Shown: one piece after another, positions 8,604 to 17,068 of the stretch
Position numbering within the stretch: the stretch's first letter is position 1
Layout of the letters: every line of letters begins with the position of its first letter
Assembly: GCA_003339605.1 (NCBI GenBank)
Contig: QOVW01000061.1
Location: forward strand, 1 to 64,000
Length of the DNA: 64,000 nucleotides
Reading direction: 5' to 3'
DNA from: Spirobacillus cienkowskii
Lineage (GTDB): Bacteria > Bdellovibrionota_B > Oligoflexia > Silvanigrellales > Silvanigrellaceae
Notes under the pieces: model-generated
Databases searched by the model: none
The model's input: only the letters and a program-made list of their open reading frames with translations
Told to the model about the DNA's origin: nothing
Made by a program: the position numbers and the translations under genes

Positions 8604-9744
8604 TTAATCAAAATCTTCTTGCGCAGACCCTTTTCCTTTAAACTGCCCCGAAGCCGTTTGTCTTAAATACTCCAAACTAAATTCTTCAAGGTCACCATCT
8701 AAAACAGCTTGGGGATCTGAACTCTGCGCTAATGTACGAACATCTTTAACTAATTTGTAGGGATGCAAAACATAAGAACGAATTTGCGAACCAAATGCAT
8801 TATCCATTTTTGAGTCTTCAATCGCTTTTGTTTCTGCCTGTCGCTTGCTGATTTCGACTTCATATAATTTTGCTTTTAAAAGCTTAAGACATGTTTCACG
8901 GTTTTGAATTTGGCTGCGTTGTTGTTGACTCTGAACAACAATACCAGTTGGAATATGGGTCATACGCACAGCTGAATCTGTACGATTAACATGCTGTCCT
9001 CCTGCACCGCCTGCCCGATACGTATCAACTTTGAGATCGCTTTCTTTAATTTCAATATGAATATCATCATCAATAATTGGACTGACAAATACAGAGCAAA
9101 ACGAAGTATGTCTGCGTGCATTAGAATCAAAAGGAGAAATTCTAACCAAACGGTGCACTCCATTTTCAGATTTTAAAAAGCCATACGCAAATTCACCTTC
9201 AACCGTTAAGGTTGCATTTTTTAAACCAGCACCTTCACCTTCGAGTTCATCAACAACTTCAGCTTTAAATCTTTTGGAATCACAATAGCGAATCAGCATG
9301 CGCGTGATCATTTGTGCCCAATCACACGCCTCGGTTCCACCTGCACCTGCATTAATCGTAATAATGGCGCTATTTTTATCAGTTTCACCGGATAATAGGC
9401 GACGAATTTCTAACTGCTGCACTTCATTTTTAAGCTGATCGAGAAGTTGTTCCGCTTCAATATGCGACGACGCGTCGCCTTCTTCAGCAAACTCGATTGC
9501 AACCAAAGTGTCTTCGATATTTTTTAAAAGATGATCACAAAGAATGAATGCATCTTCGATACTCTTTTTTTCTTTTAATAATGTTGATGATTTTTTGCGA
9601 TCATTCCAAAAATTGGGATCAGTATTAATTTCTGAATCAATTTCTAAAACCCGTTTTCTTTTGAGCGGAGTGTCAAAGATACCTCCGAATAGGTTCAAAT
9701 TTTTCTCGAATCTCTTGTAATAAAGAGCGTTGTACTTCGCTCAT
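8604..9744 (-). CDS. prfB: Peptide chain release factor 2, with programmed +1 frameshift
   Basis: RF2 ends translation at UGA and UAA. The main frame (9698 down to 8604) has the UGA/UAA-reading SPF motif (ISPFDSNARRHTSF) and the peptidyl-hydrolase GGQ (RAGGAGGQHVNRTDS). It has no start of its own in frame: the true start is ATG at 9744-9742, preceded by AGGAG, and encodes 23 codons (MSEVQRSLLQ...) up to CTT TGA C at 9678-9672. Slipping +1 on CTT gives ...Leu-Asp-Thr-Pro-Leu and joins the main frame. The coordinates cover both frames, so the span is not a multiple of three: 1141 bases, one of which is skipped. Confidence 0.96.
9672..9685 (-). promoter_or_regulatory. RF2 autoregulatory frameshift site
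   Basis: On the minus strand the sequence reads AGG TAT CTT TGA C. This is the classical RF2 recoding signal: an internal Shine-Dalgarno-like AGG three bases before the CTT slip codon, and an in-frame UGA followed by C, the poorest termination context. When RF2 is scarce the ribosome pauses at UGA and slips forward one base, so RF2 sets its own level. All elements are readable directly; the mechanism is established for E. coli prfB. Confidence 0.95.
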
Positions 9745-9822
9745 AGATAGCTCCTATTCATGACATTAAGCATAAAAAAGAACCCGTCATTATTTTTGCT
9801 GATCAGACGAGCTCTTTTAAAA

Positions 9823-9828
9823 TATAAT
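9823..9828 (+). promoter_or_regulatory. Candidate -10 box for uppP
   Basis: A perfect TATAAT stands 74 bases before the uppP start, in the divergent gap between prfB and uppP. No convincing -35 box is seen at 17-18 bases (TGATCA is the nearest). In AT-rich DNA a TATAAT alone is weak evidence. Confidence 0.3.
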
Positions 9829-9901
9829 GGCCTACAAGTGGCCTTCTGAGGACGATATGGTATCTAGAACTATTGTGCAACTTTTTTCTTGGAGAAACGA
9901 G

Positions 9902-10789
9902 ATGACAACTGCTTGCCCCATCCCTATTCATGATCAATTGATTGATTGCGGGTTTGCTGAACTTGGTTACTTTAAAATTATAATTCTTGGAATTGTTCAA
10001 GGGGTTACAGAATTATTACCAATTAGCAGTACGGCTCATCTCCGCATTGTTCCTGCATTTTTAGGATGGCAAGATCCAGGCACACCCTTTACCGGAGCTG
10101 TACAGCTTGCGAGTTTTTTTGCAGTCATGATATATTTCCGAAAAGAAATTGCGAACATATTTTTTGGAACATTAAAAAGTATTCGTGAAAAAAATTTTTC
10201 TTCAACCGAATTTCGCTTAGGAATTGGCATCATTATTGGCACAATTCCTGTAGGGATTATGGGATTGCTTTTAAAGTCAACATTAAATGCTCCTAACTCG
10301 CCTCTACGGTCGATTTATGTTATAGGAGTTGCATGTATGGTTATGGGAGCATTGTTTATTGTAGCAGAAAAAATTTGCAAACATGAACGAGATTTTTCAA
10401 AACTAACATTTAAGGATTGTATTTTGGTAGGCTTATCACAGGTTGCTGCTCTGATTCCTGGTGTCTCACGTTCTGGAGCAACCATTACAACTGGATTATT
10501 TTTAGGACTAAAAAGGGAAACAGCCGCCGCGTTTTCATTTATTCTGGGAGTTCCGGTTATTGTCGCAGCAGGATTAAAACAAGTTCATGAAATGTCTCTA
10601 GCAGGACTCACAACACATGGCTGGAGTATATTAATAGTTGGTCTGATTACTGCTTCAATTGCTGCTTTTGTAGCAGTTTTTGGGCTTATGAAATACCTTG
10701 AACAGCGCTCAACTTTAATATTTGCTTGGTACCGTTTAATATTAGGAGTTATCCTAATTGCGGGCGCAAGTTTAGGATGGCTTCATTAA
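9902..10789 (+). CDS. uppP: Undecaprenyl-diphosphatase
   Basis: UppP (BacA) removes a phosphate from undecaprenyl diphosphate to recycle the lipid carrier for peptidoglycan and other envelope polymers; extra copies give bacitracin resistance. Both signature loops are present: GVTELLPISSTAHLRI near the N-terminus and PGVSRSGATIT in the second half, separated by several membrane spans. I chose ATG 9902 (MTTACPIP) because GGAG lies eight bases before it; the frame is open further upstream to 9827. Length from this start is 295 aa, normal for the family. The next gene begins 36 bases downstream on the same strand. Confidence 0.95.
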   Translation: MTTACPIPIHDQLIDCGFAELGYFKIIILGIVQGVTELLPISSTAHLRIVPAFLGWQDPGTPFTGAVQLASFFAVMIYFRKEIANIFFGTLKSIREKNFSSTEFRLGIGIIIGTIPVGIMGLLLKSTLNAPNSPLRSIYVIGVACMVMGALFIVAEKICKHERDFSKLTFKDCILVGLSQVAALIPGVSRSGATITTGLFLGLKRETAAAFSFILGVPVIVAAGLKQVHEMSLAGLTTHGWSILIVGLITASIAAFVAVFGLMKYLEQRSTLIFAWYRLILGVILIAGASLGWLH

Positions 10790-10825
10790 AAAAAGTTGGA
10801 GCTCGATAAATTTAAAAGGTATTCG

Positions 10826-12052
10826 ATGAATTTTATCAATTTAAAAAATGATGTTTATGATTCTTGGAACCCAACGAGTTGGGTCAATTACAATCAATCT
10901 CAATTACCAAATTATGAAGACACAAAGGCACTTGAAAAATCAATTAAATTTCTAAAAAATGCAAAACATCTTGTCTTTGAATCAGAAATTTCTTTACTAC
11001 AGAGTTTTATCAGTGACGCTGCCAAAGGCAAAATATTTCTGCTTCATGCAGGCGACTGTGCAGAAACATTTGAAAGTTGTACGACTTCAAACGTGATAAA
11101 AAGAGTTTCTCATTTAAAAAGTTTAGCAACATTATTAGAAAAACATTTAAATATTCCAGTTGTTATTATTGGTCGCATAGCAGGACAGTATGCCAAACCT
11201 CGTTCGCACGAACTCGAAACTATAAATAATATGCAGTTACCGAGTTATCGTGGTGATATTATCAATGATATAAAGTTTTGTCCTATTGCGCGTCAACCCA
11301 ATCCAGAACGTTTAAAAACAGCTTATAAAAACTCGAGTGCAACGTTAAGTTGGATTAAACAGCATCTTCAAAATGAATATTTATCATTCCAAAATGCGCG
11401 ATTTTTTATCTCTCATGAATCTTTATTATTAGATTACGAATCTTCCTTAACACACAGATCTTATAAAAACCCGAAATGGTACAATTATGGAGCGCATTAC
11501 TTGTGGCTAGGAGAACGTACTCGCAATTTAAACAGCGCACATGTTGAATACTTAAGAGGAATTTCAAACCCAATTGGAATCAAATTAGGCCCTAACACGG
11601 ATCCTCATGAAATTATCAAACTGCTTCAAATCTTAAATCCACAAAACGAACCTGGAAAAATTAATTTAATCACACGCATAGGCGCAAATTTTACTCAACA
11701 GGTTTTAAAGAATATTATTCTTAAAGTCAATCAATCGCATTGCCATGTCACATGGAGTTGCGATCCAATGCACGGCAATTCATTTTATACGCCTTCGGGA
11801 ATTAAAACACGAAATTTTCTAGAAATTTGGAATGAATTGAGAGAAACTTATTTAATTCATAAAGAACTTCAATCCAATTTGGCTGGAATTCATTTAGAAT
11901 TAACTTTTGATAATGTTACAGAGTGCATAGGCGGAAATACTAAAGTGACAGAAGAGTCGCTTCCATTAAATTACACTACATTTTGCGATCCTCGATTAAA
12001 TTACTATCAAAGTTTTGAATTACTTGAAAAGTTTTCTCAACTTGGTCTTTAA
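10826..12052 (+). CDS. 3-deoxy-7-phosphoheptulonate synthase, class II
   Basis: DAHP synthase of the plant/Mycobacterium class, which condenses PEP with erythrose-4-phosphate as the first shikimate step. Key segments are HAGDCAETFES (metal-binding Cys), GRIAGQYAKPRS, YRGDIIND, ISNPIGIKLGP, TWSCDPMHGNS and HLELTFDNVTECIGG, ending in CDPRLNYYQS. ATG 10826 is chosen because AAAAGG lies six bases upstream; a TTG at 10796 is an alternative. At about 408 aa it is shorter than the roughly 460 of many class II enzymes, mostly at the N-terminus where regulatory residues usually sit. Its 3' end overlaps tdk on the other strand by 77 bases. The other shikimate genes present (aroA, aroB, aroC) are 4-7 kb away on the opposite strand. 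Confidence 0.95.
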   Translation: MNFINLKNDVYDSWNPTSWVNYNQSQLPNYEDTKALEKSIKFLKNAKHLVFESEISLLQSFISDAAKGKIFLLHAGDCAETFESCTTSNVIKRVSHLKSLATLLEKHLNIPVVIIGRIAGQYAKPRSHELETINNMQLPSYRGDIINDIKFCPIARQPNPERLKTAYKNSSATLSWIKQHLQNEYLSFQNARFFISHESLLLDYESSLTHRSYKNPKWYNYGAHYLWLGERTRNLNSAHVEYLRGISNPIGIKLGPNTDPHEIIKLLQILNPQNEPGKINLITRIGANFTQQVLKNIILKVNQSHCHVTWSCDPMHGNSFYTPSGIKTRNFLEIWNELRETYLIHKELQSNLAGIHLELTFDNVTECIGGNTKVTEESLPLNYTTFCDPRLNYYQSFELLEKFSQLGL

Positions 12053-12599
12053 TTTTATGATGTTTGCGGCAACGTGGTTCATACCATTCTGAAGTTCCTA
12101 CCAAAACAAGTTCTTCATTTTTTATTAATCTTTGACTATAATACGCTTCGTCACCACAATTAGAACAAATTGCCGTTAATTTTTTTACTTTATTAGCAAT
12201 TGCAAGAATTTTTGGCATACATCCAAAAGGTCTCCGCTTGTAGTCAAGATCTAATCCAGCAATAACAACTCGAATTCCCTTATCCATCAGCTGTTCAATA
12301 ACATCAACAATATCATCAGAAAAAAACTGTGCTTCATCAATACCAATTACATCAATTTGATCTAAATTTTGTAACAATATTTCAGAAATATTAGAAATAA
12401 GACGTGATGAAATTTTTTGTGAATTATGACTATATAATTCACTTTCAGAATAACGAATATCAGATGAGTGTTTAAATACCAAAACATTTTGTTTAGCAAT
12501 TAAAGCTCTTTTCAATACCCGAATCAACTCTTCAGTTTTGCCACTAAACATACATCCACAAATAACTTCAATAGTACCCGTTACAACTTTATTAGCCAT
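11976..12599 (-). CDS. tdk: Thymidine kinase, type II
   Basis: Phosphorylates thymidine in pyrimidine salvage. Visible features are the P-loop GCMFSGKTEELIR, the Walker B DEAQFF, the lasso-domain zinc cysteines CSNCGDEAYYSQRL and CRKHH, and the substrate loop GLDLDYKRRPFGCMP. ATG 12599 (MANKVV) is chosen for its GGAG five bases ahead; an upstream in-frame start at 12629 lacks a good site. The roughly 25 residues after CRKHH are not typical of the family and are encoded by the antisense of the DAHP synthase C-terminus, so they look like an overprinted extension. Confidence 0.95.
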   Translation of the reverse strand: MANKVVTGTIEVICGCMFSGKTEELIRVLKRALIAKQNVLVFKHSSDIRYSESELYSHNSQKISSRLISNISEILLQNLDQIDVIGIDEAQFFSDDIVDVIEQLMDKGIRVVIAGLDLDYKRRPFGCMPKILAIANKVKKLTAICSNCGDEAYYSQRLIKNEELVLVGTSEWYEPRCRKHHKIKDQVEKTFQVIQNFDSNLIEDRKM

Positions 12600-12710
12600 G
12601 TTGACTCCGAAAATTAAACCATATAACAACAGCTTGGCTAATATAAAACAAAAAAAATTGCAACCCTAACATTTTGCGCATTAGGATTGAGATCTTGATT
12701 GAGAGGAAAA

Positions 12711-13988
12711 ATGATGACTACAAAATTAAACAAAATTCATGTTGTTATTATTGGAGCTGGCTTTGCAGGAATCAATGCAGCAAAAAAATTAGGCAACAAA
12801 AAAGAAATTGAAATAACTATTATTGATAAAAAAAATTACCATTTATTTCAGCCTTTACTTTATCAAGTTGCGATGGCTGGCTTAAGCCCAGCAGAAATAA
12901 CAAGTCCAATACGTACAATTTTGGCAAAATATAAAAATATTAACGTTGTTTATGCAAAAGTAACAGATATAAATTTAAATGGCCAAACAGTTCTCACAGA
13001 TTTCAAAAACTACAAATATGATTATCTAATAATTGCAAGCGGTTCTTCTCATAGTTATTTTGGTAAAAATGAATGGGAAGATTATGCGCCTGGAATGAAA
13101 ACAATAGAGCAGGCTACAGAAATTCGAAGGCGCGTATTAACTGCGTTTGAACTTGCAGAAAGAGAAACAGATAAAAATTTAATTGATAAATTTTTGACTT
13201 TTGCGGTCGTAGGCGGCGGACCTACTGGTGTCGAGATAACAGGATCACTTTGTGAAATTGCCCATTTTACCTTAAACAAAGAATTTAAAAATATAGATCC
13301 AAGACAAACAAAAATTTACCTTATTGAAGCAGGACAAACGATTTTATCCTCTTTTTCTGATAAGCAGGCAGCAGTTGCAACAATGCAATTAAAAAAAATT
13401 GGTGCTTCAATTATAACGGGAAAACGTGTTGAAGATATTTCTTCTGATGGAATTTTAGTCAATTCTGAATTTATTCCTTGCTATACTGTGATTTGGGCAG
13501 CTGGTGTTCAACCTTCTATACTAGGAAAAAAATTAAACAGCAAACTCGATAAACAGGGGCGCGTCATTGTTGAAGCACAACTCAATCTCAAAAACTATCC
13601 AAATGTTTTTGTTATTGGTGATCTAGCCCACTGCCTGGGTAACAAGCAAAAACCCCTTCCAGGTTTAGCGCCTGTTGCAATTCAACAAGGTTGTCATGCT
13701 TCTAAAAACATCTTGCGCAATATCGCTCACAAACCTATGCAACCATTTCAATATTTTGACAAAGGTCAAATGGCCACAATTGGTAGAGGTTCTGCAATCG
13801 TAGAGTTTGCAGGATTGAGTTTAAATGGCAAGATTGCATGGTTTGCTTGGTTATTGGTTCATATTTTATATTTAATAGGATTTAAAAACAAATTTTTTGT
13901 TTTATATCAATGGGCCTGGTCTTATATGACTTATGGTCGTGGAGCAAGACTCATTACCAGTAGACAATGGAAAAACAAAACATCATAA
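12711..13988 (+). CDS. ndh: NAD(P)/FAD-dependent oxidoreductase, type II NADH dehydrogenase
   Basis: A single-subunit NADH:quinone oxidoreductase that passes electrons to the quinone pool without pumping protons. The FAD-binding GxGxxG is VVIIGAGFAGINAAKKL at the N-terminus, the NADH-binding one is FAVVGGGPTGVEITG near residue 165, and VFVIGDLAHC is the second FAD contact. The hydrophobic C-terminal end (WFAWLLVHILYLIGFKNK, then YMTYGRGARLI) is the membrane anchor seen in NDH-2. GAGAGG lies five bases before ATG 12711. The stop overlaps the last codons of cheR on the other strand. Confidence 0.94.
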   Translation: MMTTKLNKIHVVIIGAGFAGINAAKKLGNKKEIEITIIDKKNYHLFQPLLYQVAMAGLSPAEITSPIRTILAKYKNINVVYAKVTDINLNGQTVLTDFKNYKYDYLIIASGSSHSYFGKNEWEDYAPGMKTIEQATEIRRRVLTAFELAERETDKNLIDKFLTFAVVGGGPTGVEITGSLCEIAHFTLNKEFKNIDPRQTKIYLIEAGQTILSSFSDKQAAVATMQLKKIGASIITGKRVEDISSDGILVNSEFIPCYTVIWAAGVQPSILGKKLNSKLDKQGRVIVEAQLNLKNYPNVFVIGDLAHCLGNKQKPLPGLAPVAIQQGCHASKNILRNIAHKPMQPFQYFDKGQMATIGRGSAIVEFAGLSLNGKIAWFAWLLVHILYLIGFKNKFFVLYQWAWSYMTYGRGARLITSRQWKNKTS

Positions 13989-14786
13989 TTTTTCAAACAT
14001 GGAATTGCCTAAGCTTTTTAAATTAAAAGATTTAGGGTCAAGGCTATCGCTATGACCAATGATCAATACACCACCCTTTATCAAGCGCATAACAAGCTTT
14101 GCAATAATTTCTTTAACTTTGTCAGGAGTAAAGTAAATAAGTACGTTTCTGCAAACGATTACGTTGTATGTGGGCGCCATGTTTTGAAGCTTAATAAGGT
14201 TGTCAGTATAAAAGTGACTTCTTGATTTGATATTTTGATCTACGGTTATGGAGTCCTCTTTTTCCATTTTTTTAACAAACTTTTGATAGTTTGGTCCTAT
14301 TTTTGCAAAATCTTTCATTGGGTATAGTGCTTTTTTTGCCATTTCAACAGATACGGGGTCAATATCAAAAGCTTGATATTCATAATCAAAGCCAGAATTT
14401 TGACTTCTAAACGCTTCTAACACAAGCCCAAAAGAATACACTTCTTCTCCTGTAGAACAGCCTCCGGAGTGCATTTTAAATTTTTTTGTTCCTTTAAATT
14501 TTTCACTCAAAAGTGCTTCAAACTTTTTATAATGCGGCATTTCTCTAAACCACTCCGTAGTATGAATGGTAAATGCACTAAGAAGTTGCGCAAATTCTTG
14601 GTCATCGGCAATTGCTGATTGTAGATATTCGTCTAATGTGTTCGATTTTTTAACTTGAATCCGTCTTAGTACGTTTGAAATAATAATTTCTCTACGATAA
14701 GTACCAGACTGACAATTTCCAGTCATATTTTCTGCCATGGCATATATTTTTTCACGATCTTCGCCACTAAACGCATCTATCGTCAT
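13983..14786 (-). CDS. cheR: CheR-type protein-glutamate O-methyltransferase
   Basis: Methylates glutamates on chemoreceptors with SAM, setting adaptation in chemotaxis. The SAM site GGCSTGEEVYSFGLVL, the acidic YQAFDIDPVSVEMAKKALY segment and NVIVCRNVLIYFTPD are family hallmarks; the N-terminal helical CheR_N domain covers roughly residues 1-75. Length 267 aa is normal. It is followed on the same strand, upstream by 26 bases, by the HDOD gene, so the order of transcription is HDOD then cheR. The matching methylesterase cheB is 37 kb away in this window, and no cheA, cheW or receptor gene is present. Confidence 0.94.
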   Translation of the reverse strand: MTIDAFSGEDREKIYAMAENMTGNCQSGTYRREIIISNVLRRIQVKKSNTLDEYLQSAIADDQEFAQLLSAFTIHTTEWFREMPHYKKFEALLSEKFKGTKKFKMHSGGCSTGEEVYSFGLVLEAFRSQNSGFDYEYQAFDIDPVSVEMAKKALYPMKDFAKIGPNYQKFVKKMEKEDSITVDQNIKSRSHFYTDNLIKLQNMAPTYNVIVCRNVLIYFTPDKVKEIIAKLVMRLIKGGVLIIGHSDSLDPKSFNLKSLGNSMFEKL

Positions 14787-14812
14787 CTTTGAATTTCCTT
14801 CTTATATAATGA

Positions 14813-15661
14813 TTAGGAAGGCTGCATTGCAGATTCTGTCTCAAGCGCATTTTTTACAACTTCCTTAACTTTATCGGGAGTCAGCTCAATTCTCTTTAGC
14901 ATCGACATTTCAATTCGTGTGTCTCTTTTGTACTCTTTAAAACCAAATCCGTAACTATGAGCCAAAATGTCTGATAGATTTAAAATATCGACCAATTTAT
15001 GCATATCTAATGGCAATGTTTGGCGTTCATCGAGTTTTTTTGTATCGTGATAAGCAATCAGCTCTTTCACTCTAACAGGAATTTCCCAGGTATCTAGTGC
15101 ACGACTGCCAAGCTTACAATGAGGCTCAAGGCCCAATTCTTTTTCTGCAGATGCAAAATCAGTTTTATTTTCAAGAACGTATTTGGCCAATTGTGTAAAG
15201 TTTTCATTAAATAAACTTGCCATAATTGCAAGCCCGACATCATGCATCAAACCTGCCATTTGAATATCTGCAACAGAATCTGGAGAAACAATTTTTGAAA
15301 ATTCAGCACATAATAGACTTACAAACGAGCAATGACGAGTAAAGCTTGTAAAATCAAAAGAAAGAGCGTCCTTAAATACAAAAGTGTTTTCTAGAGCATG
15401 AATAACCATCAATTGTCTTAAATTATCGTGACCAATTCTAAAGATTGCTGTTTTTAAATCACTTGTTGGAGGACCTTTGCCTAATAAAAACATCCCAGAA
15501 TTGGCTAATTTTAAAATGCTTGCAGAAATTCCTATATCTCTTGATAAAGATTTTGCCAATGCACCAGAATCTGCATTAGGATTATACAAATAAACCAAAC
15601 ATTCTCTTGCAACTTGCGGCATTGCTGGAAGTTTAAAATCATCTGGTAAAAACATTTTCAT
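14813..15661 (-). CDS. HDOD domain protein
   Basis: A 282-residue protein made mainly of one HDOD domain, a non-catalytic relative of HD-GYP phosphodiesterases often found with chemotaxis or two-component genes. It shows LPAMPQVARECLVYL, the SILKLANSGMF segment, AIFRIGHDNLRQLMV and GLMHDVGLAIMASLF, the last being the degenerate HD site. AAGAAGG lies before the ATG. It is 26 bases upstream of cheR and almost certainly in the same transcript, which suggests a role in signalling or motility control. The exact function is unknown. Confidence 0.9.
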   Translation of the reverse strand: MKMFLPDDFKLPAMPQVARECLVYLYNPNADSGALAKSLSRDIGISASILKLANSGMFLLGKGPPTSDLKTAIFRIGHDNLRQLMVIHALENTFVFKDALSFDFTSFTRHCSFVSLLCAEFSKIVSPDSVADIQMAGLMHDVGLAIMASLFNENFTQLAKYVLENKTDFASAEKELGLEPHCKLGSRALDTWEIPVRVKELIAYHDTKKLDERQTLPLDMHKLVDILNLSDILAHSYGFGFKEYKRDTRIEMSMLKRIELTPDKVKEVVKNALETESAMQPS

Positions 15662-15858
15662 AAGTTTCGCCTTCTTTTAAGATGTCATGAATGCGATAAC
15701 ACATTATTTCAATGTTAATTTCGTCGAAATTAAATAGCATATTATAAAGCAAATTTTGCATTGTTTAAATATAAATAGGAAAATAAATACTGGAATAAAA
15801 AATCGACTTTAATAGATGAAATCAATACTTTATATAACGTAACTAATATTGATTGCGG

Positions 15859-16215
15859 TTACACGTTATGATTGTCTTCTTCTGATCGATCAACAAATAA
15901 TTGTGCCACAATTAAAATTGAAGTTAACACCATACAAACAGCACCTAACCACGATTTTAAATAGATAAAAGCAATAATAGTTGGTAAGGCTAAAATCAAA
16001 CCGTAGGCATTAGCAGCAACATTTTTTGCGCTTTGATGAAAGCCAGAAATCGCATAAATAAAAATCATCAATGGAAAACCTGTTGTTATAAAAATAATCC
16101 ATGTTCTATCAAGGTTGGCATTTGAATTAAAATGAGGGATAAGTTTAATAATTCCAATAAAAATTGCGATTAAACTAAATGCTGCAGCCAAAAAGGAAAA
16201 AGTATTTTTTTTCAT
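15859..16215 (-). CDS. Small integral membrane protein of unknown function
   Basis: This 118-aa protein is nearly all hydrophobic, with four probable membrane spans at about residues 5-25, 37-57, 68-84 and 87-107 and a short acidic tail (DRSEEDNHNV). I recognise no family. A very strong GGGGG ribosome site lies five bases before the ATG and directly abuts the T-tract arm of a long hairpin at 16225-16287, an arrangement that could limit transcription into this gene. The 197 bases downstream, up to the HDOD gene, are AT-rich and show nothing I can name. Confidence 0.65.
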   Translation of the reverse strand: MKKNTFSFLAAAFSLIAIFIGIIKLIPHFNSNANLDRTWIIFITTGFPLMIFIYAISGFHQSAKNVAANAYGLILALPTIIAFIYLKSWLGAVCMVLTSILIVAQLFVDRSEEDNHNV

Positions 16216-16224
16216 TTTACCCCC

Positions 16225-16287
16225 AAAAAAAAAGAGATTCTTAAGTTCAGCATATCTACAGTCACTTAAGAATACTCTTTTTTTTTT
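16225..16287 (-). terminator. Long hairpin with A/T tracts, likely bidirectional terminator
   Basis: An A9-GAG-A-TTCTTAAG arm (16225-16245) pairs with CTTAAGAA-T-(A)-CTC-T9 (16265-16287), giving about 21 base pairs with a single bulged A and a 19-base loop. The T-tract falls at the 3' side on either strand. It lies between the lysozyme-like gene and the next minus-strand gene, whose ribosome site it touches. Confidence 0.7.
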
Positions 16288-16293
16288 ACTTTA

Positions 16294-16312
16294 ACAGCCC
16301 CTTTGGGGCTGT
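16294..16312 (-). terminator. GC-rich hairpin after the lysozyme-like gene
   Basis: ACAGCCCC and GGGGCTGT form a perfect 8-bp stem with a three-base loop, 16 bases past the stop of the lysozyme-like gene. There is no good T-tract directly after it on the minus strand, but the A/T hairpin that follows at once would complete a double terminator. Confidence 0.55.
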
Positions 16313-16327
16313 ATCAGGCTGAAACAG

Positions 16328-16801
16328 TTACATTAACTGATTATTTTTAATAATCACATCGGCAAGATTGGTTGTGTTATAATTAGGAATTTTATACGCA
16401 AGACATGTACGCTTAAATTTTTGGTAAGTAACCCATGCTGTAAGACCTTGTTTCTTATATATTTTATAAGCACAACGCGCATTTTTTAACGGATTATACA
16501 AATCTCGTTCATTTAAATTACACTCTTCAGTCCAGATATCATTGATTTGTAACAATCCATGGTCTTTTGTGTTATTTGTATTATGACGGTTAATCGCTTC
16601 TGGATTAAAGTTTGATTCATATTCTGCTAAACATGTTACAACAGGAACGATTTCTCTTGGAAATCCTGCTCTTTCAAGTGTTTGTGCAACTTGCTCGCGT
16701 GTCATATTTCTTTTTGTTTTAGTTTTGGCTTGACGTCCCTGGTACAATCCAAAGGCGTTAAAACTCATCAATAAAACTAAAATTGTAGTGAAAAACTTCA
16801 T
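16328..16801 (-). CDS. Secreted C-type-lysozyme-like (GH22/GH23 superfamily) enzyme
   Basis: A predicted peptidoglycan-cleaving enzyme. ATG 16801 is chosen because AAGAGG lies six bases before it; an ATG at 16816 overlaps that site. Residues 1-18 (MKFFTTILVLLMSFNAFG) are a signal peptide. The core aligns with animal C-type lysozyme: C57-x4-E62-S with FNPEA, then KD80HGLLQIN (hen enzyme STDYGILQIN, Asp52), then RCAYKI with C110, AWVTY and C133. Cys57 to Glu62 has the same spacing as hen Cys30 to Glu35. Four cysteines could form two disulfides. Bacterial SLT (GH23) proteins share parts of this, so a GH23 assignment remains possible. It is a single gene ended by two hairpins. Confidence 0.8.
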   Translation of the reverse strand: MKFFTTILVLLMSFNAFGLYQGRQAKTKTKRNMTREQVAQTLERAGFPREIVPVVTCLAEYESNFNPEAINRHNTNNTKDHGLLQINDIWTEECNLNERDLYNPLKNARCAYKIYKKQGLTAWVTYQKFKRTCLAYKIPNYNTTNLADVIIKNNQLM

Positions 16802-16973
16802 GTAATACCTCTTCATTATTCAATTATTCTTTAATTGAAAGAACTATATGCTTAACTTATAAGCAGCAATACTATCCAAGCAATAACTATGCCAATGATA
16901 TGTATTTGAAATGAATGATTTTTTATGGAAAGATAAACTTCAATATGATTAAAACTAAGACACTTTATTTTCG

Positions 16974-16994
16974 ATTGTAAAAAATTTATACAAT
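16974..16994. promoter_or_regulatory. Near-palindrome upstream of the MutS-like gene
   Basis: ATTGTA and TACAAT flank an A/T core, giving a 21-base near-perfect palindrome about 75 bases before the MutS-like start. It could be an operator for a dimeric regulator or chance symmetry in AT-rich DNA. Confidence 0.25.
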
Positions 16995-17068
16995 TTGAGA
17001 GCAAAACAAATCACTCGTGCTGAATGCAAATTTTTGCGCGCTGCGACTACAACCCCGAGAGACTAAAA

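Noticed and set aside
9673-9675. In-frame TGA after 23 codons of prfB, as in a pseudogene
   Set aside because: The stop sits in the exact RF2 recoding context CTT TGA C with an AGG three bases ahead, and the +1 frame continues as intact RF2.
16294-16312. GGGGCTGT similar to the IS end at 82-94, possible second IS terminus
   Set aside because: The match is 8 bases and is explained by a short hairpin; no IS-like reading frame or duplication adjoins it.
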